This document shows, piece by piece, positions 43,476 through 52,890 of a stretch of 64,000 nucleotides of DNA. The notes under the pieces were generated by a model. The model searched no databases. It was not told the origin of the DNA and saw only the letters and a list, made by a program, of their open reading frames with translations. A program made the translations under genes and the position numbers. Every line of letters starts with the position of its first letter. The first letter of the stretch is position 1. The DNA is from Marinoscillum luteum (GTDB taxonomy: Bacteria; Bacteroidota; Bacteroidia; Cytophagales; Cyclobacteriaceae), in the NCBI RefSeq assembly GCF_044005705.1, contig NZ_JBIPKE010000017.1:1-64000 (forward strand), in the 5' to 3' direction.

Positions 43476-43811
43476 ATGGATCCTAAAGATGAAAAAAAGG
43501 GAGGCAATAAGCCGTCCAATCAAATCAATATTGAATTGTCCGAGGAAACAGCCGAGGGCGTTTATGCAAATTTGGCGATGATAGCTCACTCTAGTAGTGA
43601 GTTTGTCATCGATTTTATTCGGCTCATGCCGGGTGTGCCAAAGGCAAAGGTGAAGTCACGAATTGTGATTACTCCCGAACATGCAAAACGCCTCTTAAAG
43701 GCCCTGGAAGACAATATCAATAAGTTCGAAAGCTCATATGGAGACATCAAAAGTGTGGAAGAAACACCAAAGTTTCCAATGAATTTCGGAGGAACTATGG
43801 GAGAAGCATAA
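43476..43811 (+). CDS. DUF3467 protein
   Basis: 111 aa. Matches the DUF3467 family: INIELSEETAEGVYANLAMIAHSSSEFVIDFIRLMPGVPKAKVKSRIV and ITPEHAKRLLKALEDNI. Function is not known. It is 2 bp after rpoC, so it is co-transcribed with RNA polymerase genes, a placement typical in Bacteroidota. No signal peptide or membrane helix. Confidence 0.9.
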   Translation: MDPKDEKKGGNKPSNQINIELSEETAEGVYANLAMIAHSSSEFVIDFIRLMPGVPKAKVKSRIVITPEHAKRLLKALEDNINKFESSYGDIKSVEETPKFPMNFGGTMGEA

Positions 43812-43838
43812 AATTCTCTACGATAATTCGCATTTGGA

Positions 43839-43870
43839 TTGTGATATAATACCAACTATTTCTATCTTTG
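43839..43870 (+). promoter_or_regulatory. Promoter of the str operon (TTG-N21-TATCTTTG)
   Basis: A -33 TTG at 43839-43841 and a -7 TATCTTTG at 43863-43870, 21 bp apart. The leader to the rpsL ATG is about 32 nt and A-rich. Confidence 0.65.
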
Positions 43871-43908
43871 CGTTCCCAAAAAATTTGGATAATAAGAAAT
43901 AAAGCATA

Positions 43909-44289
43909 ATGCCAACTATTCAGCAATTAGTAAGAAAAGGCAGAAAGAAGTTAACTTCTAAATCAAAGTCTCCTGCTCTGGATTCATGTCCACAGCGAAG
44001 GGGGGTGTGCACAAGAGTGTATACTACCACGCCTAAGAAGCCTAACTCTGCCATGAGAAAAGTAGCCAGAGTTAGACTAACTAACGGAAAAGAAGTAAAT
44101 GCCTATATCCCTGGCGAGGGTCATAACTTGCAGGAACACTCTATCGTGCTTATACGAGGTGGAAGGGTGAAGGATTTACCTGGTGTGAGATATCACATTA
44201 TTCGTGGAGCTTTGGATACTGCCGGAGTGAATGGGCGAACACAAAGAAGATCTAAATACGGAGCTAAAAGGCCTAAGGATAAAAAGTAA
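43909..44289 (+). CDS. rpsL: 30S ribosomal protein S12
   Basis: 126 aa. Decoding-site loop TTPKKPNSAMRKVARVRL with the streptomycin-sensitive Lys, and PGVRYHIIRGALDTAGV. First gene of rpsL-rpsG-fusA-rpsJ with its own promoter. Confidence 0.99.
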   Translation: MPTIQQLVRKGRKKLTSKSKSPALDSCPQRRGVCTRVYTTTPKKPNSAMRKVARVRLTNGKEVNAYIPGEGHNLQEHSIVLIRGGRVKDLPGVRYHIIRGALDTAGVNGRTQRRSKYGAKRPKDKK

Positions 44290-44299
44290 AATCTGAGAA

Positions 44300-44767
44300 A
44301 TGAGAAAAGCTAAGCCAAAGAAGAGGTACATCCTTCCTGATCCTATTTATCAGGATACCTTGGTGACTAAATTTGTTAATAACCTCATGTTGAGTGGGAA
44401 GAAGAGTATAGCCTATTCTATTTTCTACGATGCCATCAAATTAGTTGAATCCAAAACCAAAGAGAATGGAATTGAGACTTGGAAAACTGCATTGAATAAT
44501 GTTTGCCCAGGTGTGGAAGTAAAAAGCCGACGAGTGGGTGGGGCTACTTTCCAGGTGCCGATTGAGGTTCGTCCCGAAAGGAAACTTTCTTTGGGTATCA
44601 AATGGATGATCAAATACGCCAGACTTAGAGGAGAGAAGACGATGATGGAGCGTTTGGCAGGTGAAATTATTGCTGCATCGAAAGGTGAGGGTGCTTCTAT
44701 CAAAAAGAAGGACGATACTCACAGAATGGCCGAGGCTAACAAGGCGTTCTCACATTTCAGATTCTAA
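44300..44767 (+). CDS. rpsG: 30S ribosomal protein S7
   Basis: 155 aa. N-terminal basic arm KPKKRYILPDPIYQD, then TKFVNNLMLSGKKSIAY and SRRVGGATFQVPIEV. Assembles the 30S head. It starts 10 bp after rpsL. Confidence 0.99.
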   Translation: MRKAKPKKRYILPDPIYQDTLVTKFVNNLMLSGKKSIAYSIFYDAIKLVESKTKENGIETWKTALNNVCPGVEVKSRRVGGATFQVPIEVRPERKLSLGIKWMIKYARLRGEKTMMERLAGEIIAASKGEGASIKKKDDTHRMAEANKAFSHFRF

Positions 44768-44782
44768 AAATCAAAATCACTA

Positions 44783-46888
44783 ATGGCTAGAGATTTAAAA
44801 TACACAAGGAATATAGGTATCGCTGCGCACATTGATGCGGGTAAGACCACTACAACTGAACGTATCCTGTTTTATACTGGGGTAACTCACAAGATTGGTG
44901 AGGTTCATGATGGAGCGGCTACCATGGACTGGATGGAGCAGGAGCAAGAGCGAGGTATTACTATTACCTCTGCAGCTACCACTGTATTCTGGAAATATAA
45001 GAACGACGATTACCATATTAATATTATTGATACTCCGGGTCACGTGGATTTCACCGTTGAGGTGAACAGGTCTTTGAGAGTATTGGATGGTTTGGTATTC
45101 CTTTTTAGTGCGGTAGATGGTGTAGAGCCACAGTCGGAGACTAACTGGAGACTTGCTGACAATTACAAAGTAGCTCGAATTGGATTCGTCAATAAGATGG
45201 ACCGACAGGGTGCAGACTTTTTGAATGTTTGTCGACAGGTGAAGGAGATGCTTGGAACCAAAGCAGTTCCGTTGCAATTGCCAATCGGATCAGAGGATAA
45301 ATTCCAGGGTGTTGTTGATTTGGTTTCAAACACAGGGATGGTTTGGAACGAAGAAGACTTTGGAATGACTTGGAGTGAGGTGCCGATTCCTGAAGACATG
45401 TTGGATGAGGTGGCTGAGTACAGACAAGCGCTTCTGGAGGCAGTTGCAGACTATGATGAGACCCTTCTTGAGAAGTATTTCGAAGATCCAGAGTCCATTA
45501 CTGAAGACGAAATTATAGCTGCACTTCGTGCCGCTACTATTGACCTGGCCTTTGTGCCAATGCTTTGTGGTTCTGCTTTCAAGAACAAAGGAGTACAAAC
45601 GATGCTCAACTATGTGATGGAATTACTTCCTTCACCGCTTGATAGAGACAACATTACCGGAACAGATCCGGACACAGAAGAGAAGATTTCAAGAAAGCCT
45701 TCTGAGAGCGAGCCATTTGCTGCGCTAGCTTTCAAAATTGCTACCGATCCATTTGTGGGCAGATTGTGTTTTATCAGATCCTATTCAGGATTGCTTAATT
45801 CAGGTTCATATGTTCACAACATGCGTACGGATAAGAAGGAGCGTATCTCCCGTATTTTCCAGATGCATGCTAATAAGCAGAATCAAATTGATGCCTTGCA
45901 TTGTGGAGATATTGGAGCGGTAGTTGGGTTTAAAGATATTAAGACCGGTGACACCCTTTGTGATGAGAAGCATCAAATCATATTGGAGTCAATGGTATTC
46001 CCAGAACCAGTTATTGGTTATGCTATTGAGCCTAAACAACAGGCGGATGTAGATAAGTTGGGAATGGCGATCTCTAAGTTGGTAGAAGAGGATCCTACCT
46101 TGCAGGTGGAGACGGATCAGGAGACTGGTCAGACCATCCTGAGAGGAATGGGTGAGCTTCACCTTGATATCATCATCGATAGACTTAAGAGAGAGTTTAA
46201 AGTAGAGATCAATCAGGGAGCTCCTCAGGTGGCTTACAAGGAGGCGATCAATACTACTGTTGAGCACAAGGAGGTTTATAAGAAACAAACTGGTGGTCGA
46301 GGTAAGTTTGCAGATATCGTATTCGAACTAGGGCCTGTGGATGAAGACTTCACTGGTGAAGGTCTACAGTTTCAGAATGACATTGTAGGTGGTGTGATTC
46401 CTAGAGAATTCATCCCGGCGATTGAAAAAGGATTTAAGGAAGCTATGAAAAACGGTCCTTTGGCCGGTTTCCCTCTGGATTCTATGAAGGTAAGACTTTT
46501 CCATGGTTCTTTCCACGATGTGGATTCCGATGCACTATCTTTTGAATTGGCTGCAAGAGCCGGTTTCAGAGCCGCAGCGAGCAAGGCTAAGCCTGCTCTT
46601 CTTGAGCCTATCATGGCTGTAGATGCAGTGACGCCAGATGAGTACACAGGATCCATCACAGGCGATTTGAATAGAAGAAGAGGAATGATGAAAGGAATGG
46701 ATACAAAAGGTACTTCACAGGTTGTGAAGGCGGATGTACCTCTGTCAGAACTCTTTGGATATGTTACTGACCTTAGAACGATGAGTTCGGGTAGGGCCAC
46801 AGCGTCACTCACCTTTGCTCATTATGCTCAGGTGCCTGCTGGTATTGCAGATGCAGTTATCAAAAAGACAAAAGGAGAAGCGGTTTAA
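44783..46888 (+). CDS. fusA: Elongation factor G
   Basis: 701 aa. G1 AHIDAGKTTTTERIL, G3 DTPGHVDF, G4 NKMDR; domain IV contains the tip region and domain V ends TSLTFAHYAQVP-like (ASLTFAHYAQVPAGIAD). Catalyses translocation and ribosome recycling with the RRF encoded at 28.5 kb. rpsJ follows directly; tuf, usual at this point in many bacteria, is not here. Confidence 0.99.
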   Translation: MARDLKYTRNIGIAAHIDAGKTTTTERILFYTGVTHKIGEVHDGAATMDWMEQEQERGITITSAATTVFWKYKNDDYHINIIDTPGHVDFTVEVNRSLRVLDGLVFLFSAVDGVEPQSETNWRLADNYKVARIGFVNKMDRQGADFLNVCRQVKEMLGTKAVPLQLPIGSEDKFQGVVDLVSNTGMVWNEEDFGMTWSEVPIPEDMLDEVAEYRQALLEAVADYDETLLEKYFEDPESITEDEIIAALRAATIDLAFVPMLCGSAFKNKGVQTMLNYVMELLPSPLDRDNITGTDPDTEEKISRKPSESEPFAALAFKIATDPFVGRLCFIRSYSGLLNSGSYVHNMRTDKKERISRIFQMHANKQNQIDALHCGDIGAVVGFKDIKTGDTLCDEKHQIILESMVFPEPVIGYAIEPKQQADVDKLGMAISKLVEEDPTLQVETDQETGQTILRGMGELHLDIIIDRLKREFKVEINQGAPQVAYKEAINTTVEHKEVYKKQTGGRGKFADIVFELGPVDEDFTGEGLQFQNDIVGGVIPREFIPAIEKGFKEAMKNGPLAGFPLDSMKVRLFHGSFHDVDSDALSFELAARAGFRAAASKAKPALLEPIMAVDAVTPDEYTGSITGDLNRRRGMMKGMDTKGTSQVVKADVPLSELFGYVTDLRTMSSGRATASLTFAHYAQVPAGIADAVIKKTKGEAV

Positions 46889-46900
46889 TTAACACAGATC

Positions 46901-47206
46901 ATGAACCAAAAAATTAGAATAAAACTGAAATCGTACGATCACAATTTGGTGGATAAGTCCTCTGAAAAGATAGTGCGCGCTGTAAAGACTACAGGAGCTG
47001 TGGTAAGCGGACCGATTCCCTTGCCAACTGTGAAAGAGAAGTTTACAGTTTTGAGATCGCCCCACGTGAACAAGAAGGCTCGTGAGCAGTTTCAGCTTTG
47101 TACCTACAAAAGACTGGTAGATATTTACTCTAACAGTGCTAAGACTGTGGATGCATTAATGAAGCTTGAGCTTCCTAGTGGAGTTGACGTAGAGATTAAG
47201 GTATAG
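46901..47206 (+). CDS. rpsJ: 30S ribosomal protein S10
   Basis: 101 aa. Motifs RIKLKSYDHNLVDKS, GPIPLPTVKEKFTVLRSPHVNKKAREQF. 30S head protein and NusE partner in antitermination. It is attached to the str operon and cut off from the rest of the S10 operon by a terminator and a new promoter. Confidence 0.99.
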   Translation: MNQKIRIKLKSYDHNLVDKSSEKIVRAVKTTGAVVSGPIPLPTVKEKFTVLRSPHVNKKAREQFQLCTYKRLVDIYSNSAKTVDALMKLELPSGVDVEIKV

Positions 47207-47227
47207 TTACTTTTATAGTAAAAGAAG

Positions 47228-47264
47228 AAGAACCAATAGCTGTGGTGTTATTGGTTCTTTTTTT
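47228..47264 (+). terminator. Terminator after rpsJ
   Basis: Perfect 11-bp stem AAGAACCAATA/TATTGGTTCTT with a 10-nt loop and a run of seven T. It separates the str and S10 transcription units. Confidence 0.92.
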
Positions 47265-47287
47265 GTCTCAAAAATTGAATTAAATCT

Positions 47288-47317
47288 TTTGTTCGGATCA
47301 TGGAATTGCTATCTTTG
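47288..47317 (+). promoter_or_regulatory. Promoter of the S10 operon (TTTG-N18-TATCTTTG)
   Basis: -33 TTTG at 47288-47291 and -7 TATCTTTG at 47310-47317, 18 bp apart. It gives a leader of about 50 nt before rplC. Confidence 0.75.
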
Positions 47318-47374
47318 CAGTCCTTTTTACGAAAAGTTTATCCGGAAACGGTAAAAGAATAAATATTAAGCAAA

Positions 47375-48007
47375 ATGCCTGGAATAATTGGTAGAAAAAT
47401 CGGGATGACTAGCGTTTACAATGAGGAGGGTAAGAATCTTGCCTGTACGCTCATTGAAGCTGGTCCTTGTGTAGTGACACAAGTAAAAGATAAAGAGTCT
47501 GACGGATATCGTGCAGTTCAATTGGCTTATGGTGAGCGCAAGGAAAAGAATACACCTAAAGCATTGAAAGGACATTTTGCAAAGGCCAAGACGACTCCTA
47601 AAAGTAAGTTGTTTGAATTCAGAGATTTCAGAGCTGAGTTTGACGATAAGGTGAAGCTTGGAAATACCATCAAGATCGAAGACGTGTTCGTAGAGCAGGA
47701 CTTTGTGGATGTTGTTGGTACATCTAAAGGTAAGGGCTTCCAGGGTGTTGTTAAGAGACACGGTTTCGGTGGGGTAGGACAAGCCACTCACGGTCAGCAT
47801 AACAGACTTAGAGCGCCTGGGTCTATCGGAGCATGCTCGTTCCCATCCAGAGTGTTTAAAGGTCTTAAAATGGCTGGTAGAACAGGTGGAGACAGGGTGA
47901 AAGTAATGAACCTTAAGGTGGTGAAGATTTATCCTGAGAAAAACCTTGTGCTTGTCAGTGGACCAGTACCTGGTGCTAAGAATTCTTATCTAATACTAGA
48001 GAAATAA
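47375..48007 (+). CDS. rplC: 50S ribosomal protein L3
   Basis: 210 aa. N-terminal GIIGRKIGMTSVYNEEG and the peptidyl-transferase-reaching loop HGFGGVGQATHGQHNRLRA. First gene of the long S10-spc-alpha run, with its own promoter. Confidence 0.99.
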   Translation: MPGIIGRKIGMTSVYNEEGKNLACTLIEAGPCVVTQVKDKESDGYRAVQLAYGERKEKNTPKALKGHFAKAKTTPKSKLFEFRDFRAEFDDKVKLGNTIKIEDVFVEQDFVDVVGTSKGKGFQGVVKRHGFGGVGQATHGQHNRLRAPGSIGACSFPSRVFKGLKMAGRTGGDRVKVMNLKVVKIYPEKNLVLVSGPVPGAKNSYLILEK

Positions 48008-48009
48008 AG

Positions 48010-48636
48010 ATGAAACTGTCAGTTTTCAATATCAAAGGAGAAGATACCGGAAGGGAAGTAACCCTGAGCAAGGATGTGTTTGGTATCGAACCAAATCAAC
48101 ATGCTGTCTACCTTGAGGTGAAGCAGTATTTGGCGAACCAGAGGCAAGGTACTCACAAAGTAAAGACTAGAAATGAGATCTCCGGATCTACTAGAAAGAT
48201 AAAGAAGCAGAAGGGTACAGGAACGGCCAGAGCGGGTAGTATCAAGTCACCTGTTTTCAGAGGTGGTGGTACCATGTTTGGTCCTGAGCCAAGAGACTAT
48301 AGCTTTAAGTTGAATAAGAAAGTAAAGCACTTGGCTAAGAAGTCTGCTTTCTCTTCAAAAGCGAAAGACAAGCAAATCAAAATATTGGAAGATTTCTCAT
48401 TTGAGAATCCAAAGACTCAGGAATTTGCTGGCATTCTTGCTAACCTGGAGTTGAACAATAAGAAATCATTGCTCATACTGAGTGAAGCAAATAAGAACGT
48501 GTTCTTATCATCTCGCAACCTGAAGAATACTAAGGTATCTACAGCCAACGAGATAAGCACTTATGACTTGGTGAACGCTGAGTTGGTAGTGCTGTTGGAG
48601 AGTTCAGTAGAGGTAATTCAAAATACATTAAACTGA
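48010..48636 (+). CDS. rplD: 50S ribosomal protein L4
   Basis: 208 aa. Tunnel loop with basic KIKKQKGTGTARAGSIKSPVF and GPEPRDYSFKLNKK. In enterobacteria L4 regulates the S10 operon; no such control was looked for here. It starts 2 bp after rplC. Confidence 0.98.
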   Translation: MKLSVFNIKGEDTGREVTLSKDVFGIEPNQHAVYLEVKQYLANQRQGTHKVKTRNEISGSTRKIKKQKGTGTARAGSIKSPVFRGGGTMFGPEPRDYSFKLNKKVKHLAKKSAFSSKAKDKQIKILEDFSFENPKTQEFAGILANLELNNKKSLLILSEANKNVFLSSRNLKNTKVSTANEISTYDLVNAELVVLLESSVEVIQNTLN

Positions 48637-48637
48637 G

Positions 48638-48925
48638 ATGGGAGTATTAATAAAACCTTTGGTAACTGAGAAGGCTTCAGCCCTCAACGAGCACGGAAAA
48701 TACGGCTTTGTGGTGGACAAAAAGGCCAACAAGGTTCAAATTAAGAAAGAGGTGGAAAAAACCTACGGTGTTACAGTAGAAAGTGTAAACACTATGGTTC
48801 ACCCCGGAAAATCAAAATCCAGGTATTCAAAGTCTGGAGTGATTGAAGGAAAGACACCATCTCAGAAGAGAGCTATTGTGAAGGTAGCTGATGGTGATAT
48901 CATTGATTTTTATAGCGGAATATAA
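48638..48925 (+). CDS. rplW: 50S ribosomal protein L23
   Basis: 95 aa. LIKPLVTEKASALNEHGKYGFVVDKKANK and VNTMVHPGKSKSR are family motifs. Lies at the tunnel exit, where it docks SRP and trigger factor. Confidence 0.97.
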   Translation: MGVLIKPLVTEKASALNEHGKYGFVVDKKANKVQIKKEVEKTYGVTVESVNTMVHPGKSKSRYSKSGVIEGKTPSQKRAIVKVADGDIIDFYSGI

Positions 48926-48938
48926 AATAAACAGATAG

Positions 48939-49760
48939 ATGGCTGTTAAGAAACTTAGACCCGTTACACCCGGACAGAGATTTAGAGTAGCACCGGTTTT
49001 CGATAAGATTACCAAAACTACTCCTGAGAAGTCTCTTCTAACCTCCAAAGGAAAAAAGGGAGGTAGAAACAATCAGGGTCGGATGACGATAAGAAACGTA
49101 GGAGGAGGACATAAGCAGAAGCTTAGAACCATTGATTTCAAGAGAGATAAAGAGGGGATTCCTGCTACAGTTAAGGCAATTGAATACGATCCGGGAAGAA
49201 CTGCTAGAATAGCCTTGCTTTTCTACGCTGACGGGGAGAAGAGATACATCATTGCTCCTGCAAATCTTGAGGTTGGCACTGAGATTATCTCAGGACCTGG
49301 CGTACCTCCTGAAGTAGGTAATGCATTGCCACTATCTGATATTCCACTTGGTACTATCGTACATAATATAGAGCTGAAGCCTGGTAAGGGTGGAGCTATT
49401 ACAAGGAGTGCAGGTACTTATGCGCAGCTAGTAGCCAGAGAAGGTAAATACGCCACGTTGAAGCTTCCTTCCGGGGAGATGAGAATGGTTTTGATCACTT
49501 GCTATGCGACTATCGGGATTGTTTCAAACAATGATCACATGAATGTGCGCTTGGGTAAGGCTGGTAGAAACAGATGGAAAGGTAGAAGACCTAGAGTAAG
49601 AGGGGTGGTAATGAACCCTGTAGATCACCCGATGGGTGGTGGTGAAGGTAGATCATCTGGTGGTCACCCGAGATCCAGAAACGGACTCTATACCAAAGGA
49701 AAGAAAACAAGAAAGCCGAATAAATATTCTGATAAGCTGATTATAACTAAGAGAAAATAA
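48939..49760 (+). CDS. rplB: 50S ribosomal protein L2
   Basis: 273 aa. GRNNQGRMTIRNVGGGHKQ in the N-terminal part and the peptidyl-transferase-linked VVMNPVDHPMGGGEG with the conserved His. Its stop overlaps the rpsS start by 1 bp (TAATG). Confidence 0.99.
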   Translation: MAVKKLRPVTPGQRFRVAPVFDKITKTTPEKSLLTSKGKKGGRNNQGRMTIRNVGGGHKQKLRTIDFKRDKEGIPATVKAIEYDPGRTARIALLFYADGEKRYIIAPANLEVGTEIISGPGVPPEVGNALPLSDIPLGTIVHNIELKPGKGGAITRSAGTYAQLVAREGKYATLKLPSGEMRMVLITCYATIGIVSNNDHMNVRLGKAGRNRWKGRRPRVRGVVMNPVDHPMGGGEGRSSGGHPRSRNGLYTKGKKTRKPNKYSDKLIITKRK

Positions 49761-50038
49761 TGGCAAGATCACTAAAAAAAGGACCTTATATAGACTTCAG
49801 ACTTGAGAAGAAGGTAGACGCCATGAATGAGTCTGGAAAAAAATCAGTCATCAAAACATGGTCTCGGAGATCGATGATCTCGCCGGATTTTGTTGGTCAG
49901 ACATTCGCAGTACATAATGGTAATAAGTTTATCCCTGTTTTCGTCACTGAAAACATGGTGGGACACAAGCTTGGTGAGTTTGCTCCTACCAGAAACTTTA
50001 GAGGCCATATTGCTAAAAAAGATAAAGGTAGAAGATAA
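49760..50038 (+). CDS. rpsS: 30S ribosomal protein S19
   Basis: 92 aa. RSLKKGPYID at the start and TFAVHNGNKFIPVFVTENMVGHKLGEFAPTR. 30S head protein binding S13. Confidence 0.98.
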   Translation: MARSLKKGPYIDFRLEKKVDAMNESGKKSVIKTWSRRSMISPDFVGQTFAVHNGNKFIPVFVTENMVGHKLGEFAPTRNFRGHIAKKDKGRR

Positions 50039-50043
50039 TAAAG

Positions 50044-50517
50044 ATGGAAACTGCAGAAAAGAAAGTTAAGAAATCAGTCAGGATTCGTCTTCAAAAGGAA
50101 GCGATCAAGAAGCACAAAGAAGAAAACGCTGGCAAGTTAGGCGCTGTAAAATCTTCTTTGAAAAATGTACCAACATCACCTCGTAAGATGAGGTTGATCG
50201 CGGACATGATCAGAGGCCAGAAAGTTAATGTGGCCCTCAACCTTTTGAAATTTGACAATAAGCATGCTTCCCTTACGATGGAGAAATTGCTCATGACAGC
50301 TATCGCTGATTGGCAAGCCAGTAATGGGGATGTGAATATTGAAGACGCCGAGCTAGTGGTGAAGGAAGTGTTTGTAGACGGAGGCCGGATGCTAAAGAGA
50401 TTGCGACCAGCTCCTCAGGGACGGGCGCACAGGATTAGAAAAAGATCTAATCATATCACCATTATCGTGAGTGATGTAAATGAGAGTAATCAGTCTGAAG
50501 AAAAAGAAACTAAATAA
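50044..50517 (+). CDS. rplV: 50S ribosomal protein L22 with N-terminal extension
   Basis: 157 aa, about 45 longer than the E. coli protein. The core (VPTSPRKMRLIADMIRGQKV; RLRPAPQGRAHRIRKRSNHI) starts near residue 40. A Lys-rich N-terminal extension of ~38 residues and an acidic C-terminal tail (NESNQSEEKETK) account for the rest. It directly abuts rpsC (TAAATG). Confidence 0.97.
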   Translation: METAEKKVKKSVRIRLQKEAIKKHKEENAGKLGAVKSSLKNVPTSPRKMRLIADMIRGQKVNVALNLLKFDNKHASLTMEKLLMTAIADWQASNGDVNIEDAELVVKEVFVDGGRMLKRLRPAPQGRAHRIRKRSNHITIIVSDVNESNQSEEKETK

Positions 50518-51279
50518 ATGGGACAGAAGGTAAATCCAGTTGGATTCAGATTAGGAATCGTTAAAGGATGGGATTCTGCGTGGTTTGGCGGCAAAGATTT
50601 TTCCGATAAAATCGTTGAAGACCACAAAATCAGAGAGTACATCAGTGCCCGTATTCCTAAGGGTGGTATTTCTAAAGTCATTATTGAGCGTACGCTTAAA
50701 AGAATTACTCTTACTGTACACACTGCTCGTCCGGGCGTGGTGATTGGTAAAGGTGGATCTGAAGTGGACAAAATCAAAGAAGAGCTCAAGAAGCTGACTG
50801 GGAAAGACCTTCAGATCAATATTTTTGAAATCAAAAGACCTGAGTTGGATGCCAAGTTGGTGGGTGAGTCAATTGCTCAGCAGTTACAGGCGAGAATCTC
50901 TTACAGAAGAGCGATGAAGCAGGCTATAGCCTCTGCAATGCGAGTAGGAGCTCAGGGAATTAAGGTAAAGGTGTCTGGTCGTCTTGGAGGAGCTGAGATG
51001 GCACGTTCTGAGCAGTATAAAGAAGGTAGAATTCCTTTGCATACACTTAGAGCTGATATAGACTATGCGATCTCTGAAGCAGCTACTGTATACGGTAAAA
51101 TCGGTATAAAAGTATGGATCTTCAAAGGAGAAGTATTCGGTAAGAGAGACCTTTCTCCGAATGTGGGCCAGGCAAGTACAGGTGGTGGCAATAGCAACGC
51201 ACCAGGACAGCCAGGAGGACCAAGAAGAAGAAGAGGTGGAGCCAATGAAGGCCCTAAGAGGAGACGTGATCGCAAATAA
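50518..51279 (+). CDS. rpsC: 30S ribosomal protein S3 with basic tail
   Basis: 253 aa. KH domain RPGVVIGKGGSEVDKIKEEL and core SGRLGGAEMARSE. The last ~35 residues are a Gly/Pro/Arg-rich tail (GGPRRRRGGANEGPKRRRD) beyond the usual length. Confidence 0.98.
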   Translation: MGQKVNPVGFRLGIVKGWDSAWFGGKDFSDKIVEDHKIREYISARIPKGGISKVIIERTLKRITLTVHTARPGVVIGKGGSEVDKIKEELKKLTGKDLQINIFEIKRPELDAKLVGESIAQQLQARISYRRAMKQAIASAMRVGAQGIKVKVSGRLGGAEMARSEQYKEGRIPLHTLRADIDYAISEAATVYGKIGIKVWIFKGEVFGKRDLSPNVGQASTGGGNSNAPGQPGGPRRRRGGANEGPKRRRDRK

Positions 51280-51300
51280 TCTCATAAACGCTAAGTAGAA

Positions 51301-51723
51301 ATGTTACAGCCAAAGAGAACCAAATTTAGAAAAAAGCAGAAGGGCCGGGTTAAAGGTATAGCTCAGAGAGGTCATAGATTGTCTTTCGGAAACTTCGGAA
51401 TAAAATCAATGGAAGCCGGATGGATTACCTCCAGACAGATTGAGGCCTCACGTATCGCGGTTACTAGAGCGATGAAGAGAGAAGGTCAGGTTTGGATCAG
51501 GATTTTCCCAGACAAGCCGATCACCAAGAAGCCTGCAGAGGTGAGGATGGGTAAAGGTAAAGGAGCACCGGAATATTGGGTAGCTGTAGTTAAGCCAGGT
51601 ACCATCATATTCGAAGCATCAGGTATATCTACTGAGCTGGCGAAAGAAGCGTTGAGATTGGCACAGCAGAAGCTTCCGATCAAAACTAAATTTGTTGTAA
51701 GAAGAGACTATACTGGAGAATGA
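51301..51723 (+). CDS. rplP: 50S ribosomal protein L16
   Basis: 140 aa. LQPKRTKFRKKQKGR at the start, then RMGKGKGAPEYWVAVVKPGTIIFE. Near the A site. It overlaps rpmC by 4 bp. Confidence 0.98.
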   Translation: MLQPKRTKFRKKQKGRVKGIAQRGHRLSFGNFGIKSMEAGWITSRQIEASRIAVTRAMKREGQVWIRIFPDKPITKKPAEVRMGKGKGAPEYWVAVVKPGTIIFEASGISTELAKEALRLAQQKLPIKTKFVVRRDYTGE

Positions 51724-51914
51724 AAAATTCAGAACTAAGAGGTTTGAGCCTGGATGAGCTTAAAAATAAGCTCGTTGCTGAGAAAGATAATTATGGCAAA
51801 TTGAAATTTGCCCACAGCATCACGCCGATCGAGAATCCTATGAAGATCAGAGAAAGCAGAAAGCTGGTGGCGAGGATTCAAACAGAAATAACAGCCAAAG
51901 AAATAAGTAAATAA
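51720..51914 (+). CDS. rpmC: 50S ribosomal protein L29
   Basis: 64 aa two-helix protein: LRGLSLDELKNKLVAEKDNYGKLKFAHSI, then NPMKIRESRKLVARIQTEI. Located at the tunnel exit beside L23. Confidence 0.95.
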   Translation: MKNSELRGLSLDELKNKLVAEKDNYGKLKFAHSITPIENPMKIRESRKLVARIQTEITAKEISK

Positions 51915-51921
51915 CGCATCG

Positions 51922-52176
51922 ATGGAAAGAAATTTGCGAAAAGAGCGTGTCGGACAAGTGGTGAGCAATAAAATGCAGAAGACCATTACCATCAAAGTAG
52001 ATAGAAAGGTAAAACATCCTATCTACGGTAAGTTTATCCGAAAAACGACAAAATTTTCTGCGCATGATGAGAACAATGATTGCAATATCGGTGATACCGT
52101 ACGCATCATGGAAACTCGTCCGCTGAGCAAGAACAAAAGGTGGAGATTAGTAGAAATACTCGAACGAGCTAAGTAA
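51922..52176 (+). CDS. rpsQ: 30S ribosomal protein S17
   Basis: 84 aa. RKERVGQVVSNKMQKTITIKV, then VRIMETRPLSKNKRWRLVEI. OB-fold primary 16S rRNA binder. It starts 7 bp after rpmC. Confidence 0.97.
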   Translation: MERNLRKERVGQVVSNKMQKTITIKVDRKVKHPIYGKFIRKTTKFSAHDENNDCNIGDTVRIMETRPLSKNKRWRLVEILERAK

Positions 52177-52177
52177 A

Positions 52178-52546
52178 ATGATACAGCAGGAATCAAGGCT
52201 AAATGTAGCAGATAACAGTGGTGCAAAGGAAGTACTTTGTATCAGAGTTTTAGGAGGCACGGGGAAACGTTACGCCTCAGTGGGAGATACTATTGTTGTG
52301 ACTGTAAAATCAGCGATCTCTTCCAGTAGTTTAAAGAAAGGGACAGTTTCTAAAGCTGTGATCGTTCGAACCAAAAAAGAGGTAAGAAGAAAAGACGGAT
52401 CTTACATCCGTTTTGAAGATAATGCTGCAGTTCTTCTCAATGCCAACAATGAGCCTAGAGGTACCCGTATCTTCGGTCCTGTGGCTAGAGAGTTGAGAGA
52501 GCGTCAGTACATGAGAATTGTGTCATTAGCACCTGAAGTACTTTAA
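52178..52546 (+). CDS. rplN: 50S ribosomal protein L14
   Basis: 122 aa. IQQESRLNVADNSGAKEVLCIRVLGG and GTRIFGPVARELRERQYMRIVSLAPEVL. Target of RsfS, which is encoded at 21.7 kb. It overlaps rplX by 1 bp. Confidence 0.98.
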   Translation: MIQQESRLNVADNSGAKEVLCIRVLGGTGKRYASVGDTIVVTVKSAISSSSLKKGTVSKAVIVRTKKEVRRKDGSYIRFEDNAAVLLNANNEPRGTRIFGPVARELRERQYMRIVSLAPEVL

Positions 52547-52890
52547 TGATGAATAACCACAAAGCAAATAAGTTTCACATCAGAAAAGGCGATACCGTAA
52601 AGGTATTGGCTGGAAACGATAAGGATAAAACTGGTAAGGTCCTGGAGGTCATATCAGAAAAATACAGAGCGATTGTTGAAGGTGTCAACATCGTGACCAA
52701 GCACAAGAAGCCTTCTGCTACTTCTCCTGAGGGTGGAAGAGAGCAAACTGAGGCTCCAGTGCACATGAGTAATCTTATGGTAGTAGATCCTGCTACCGGA
52801 GAGGCTACTCGATCTGGCAGGAAGCTCAACGAGAGTGGAAAATTGCAGAGATATTCTAAAAAAACAGGAGAATTTATCACTAATGGCTAG
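52546..52890 (+). CDS. rplX: 50S ribosomal protein L24
   Basis: 114 aa. KOW motif HIRKGDTVKVLAGNDKDKTGKVLEV and GVNIVTKHKKPSATSPEGG. Assembly initiator. The last 8 bp overlap the start of rplE. Confidence 0.97.
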   Translation: MMNNHKANKFHIRKGDTVKVLAGNDKDKTGKVLEVISEKYRAIVEGVNIVTKHKKPSATSPEGGREQTEAPVHMSNLMVVDPATGEATRSGRKLNESGKLQRYSKKTGEFITNG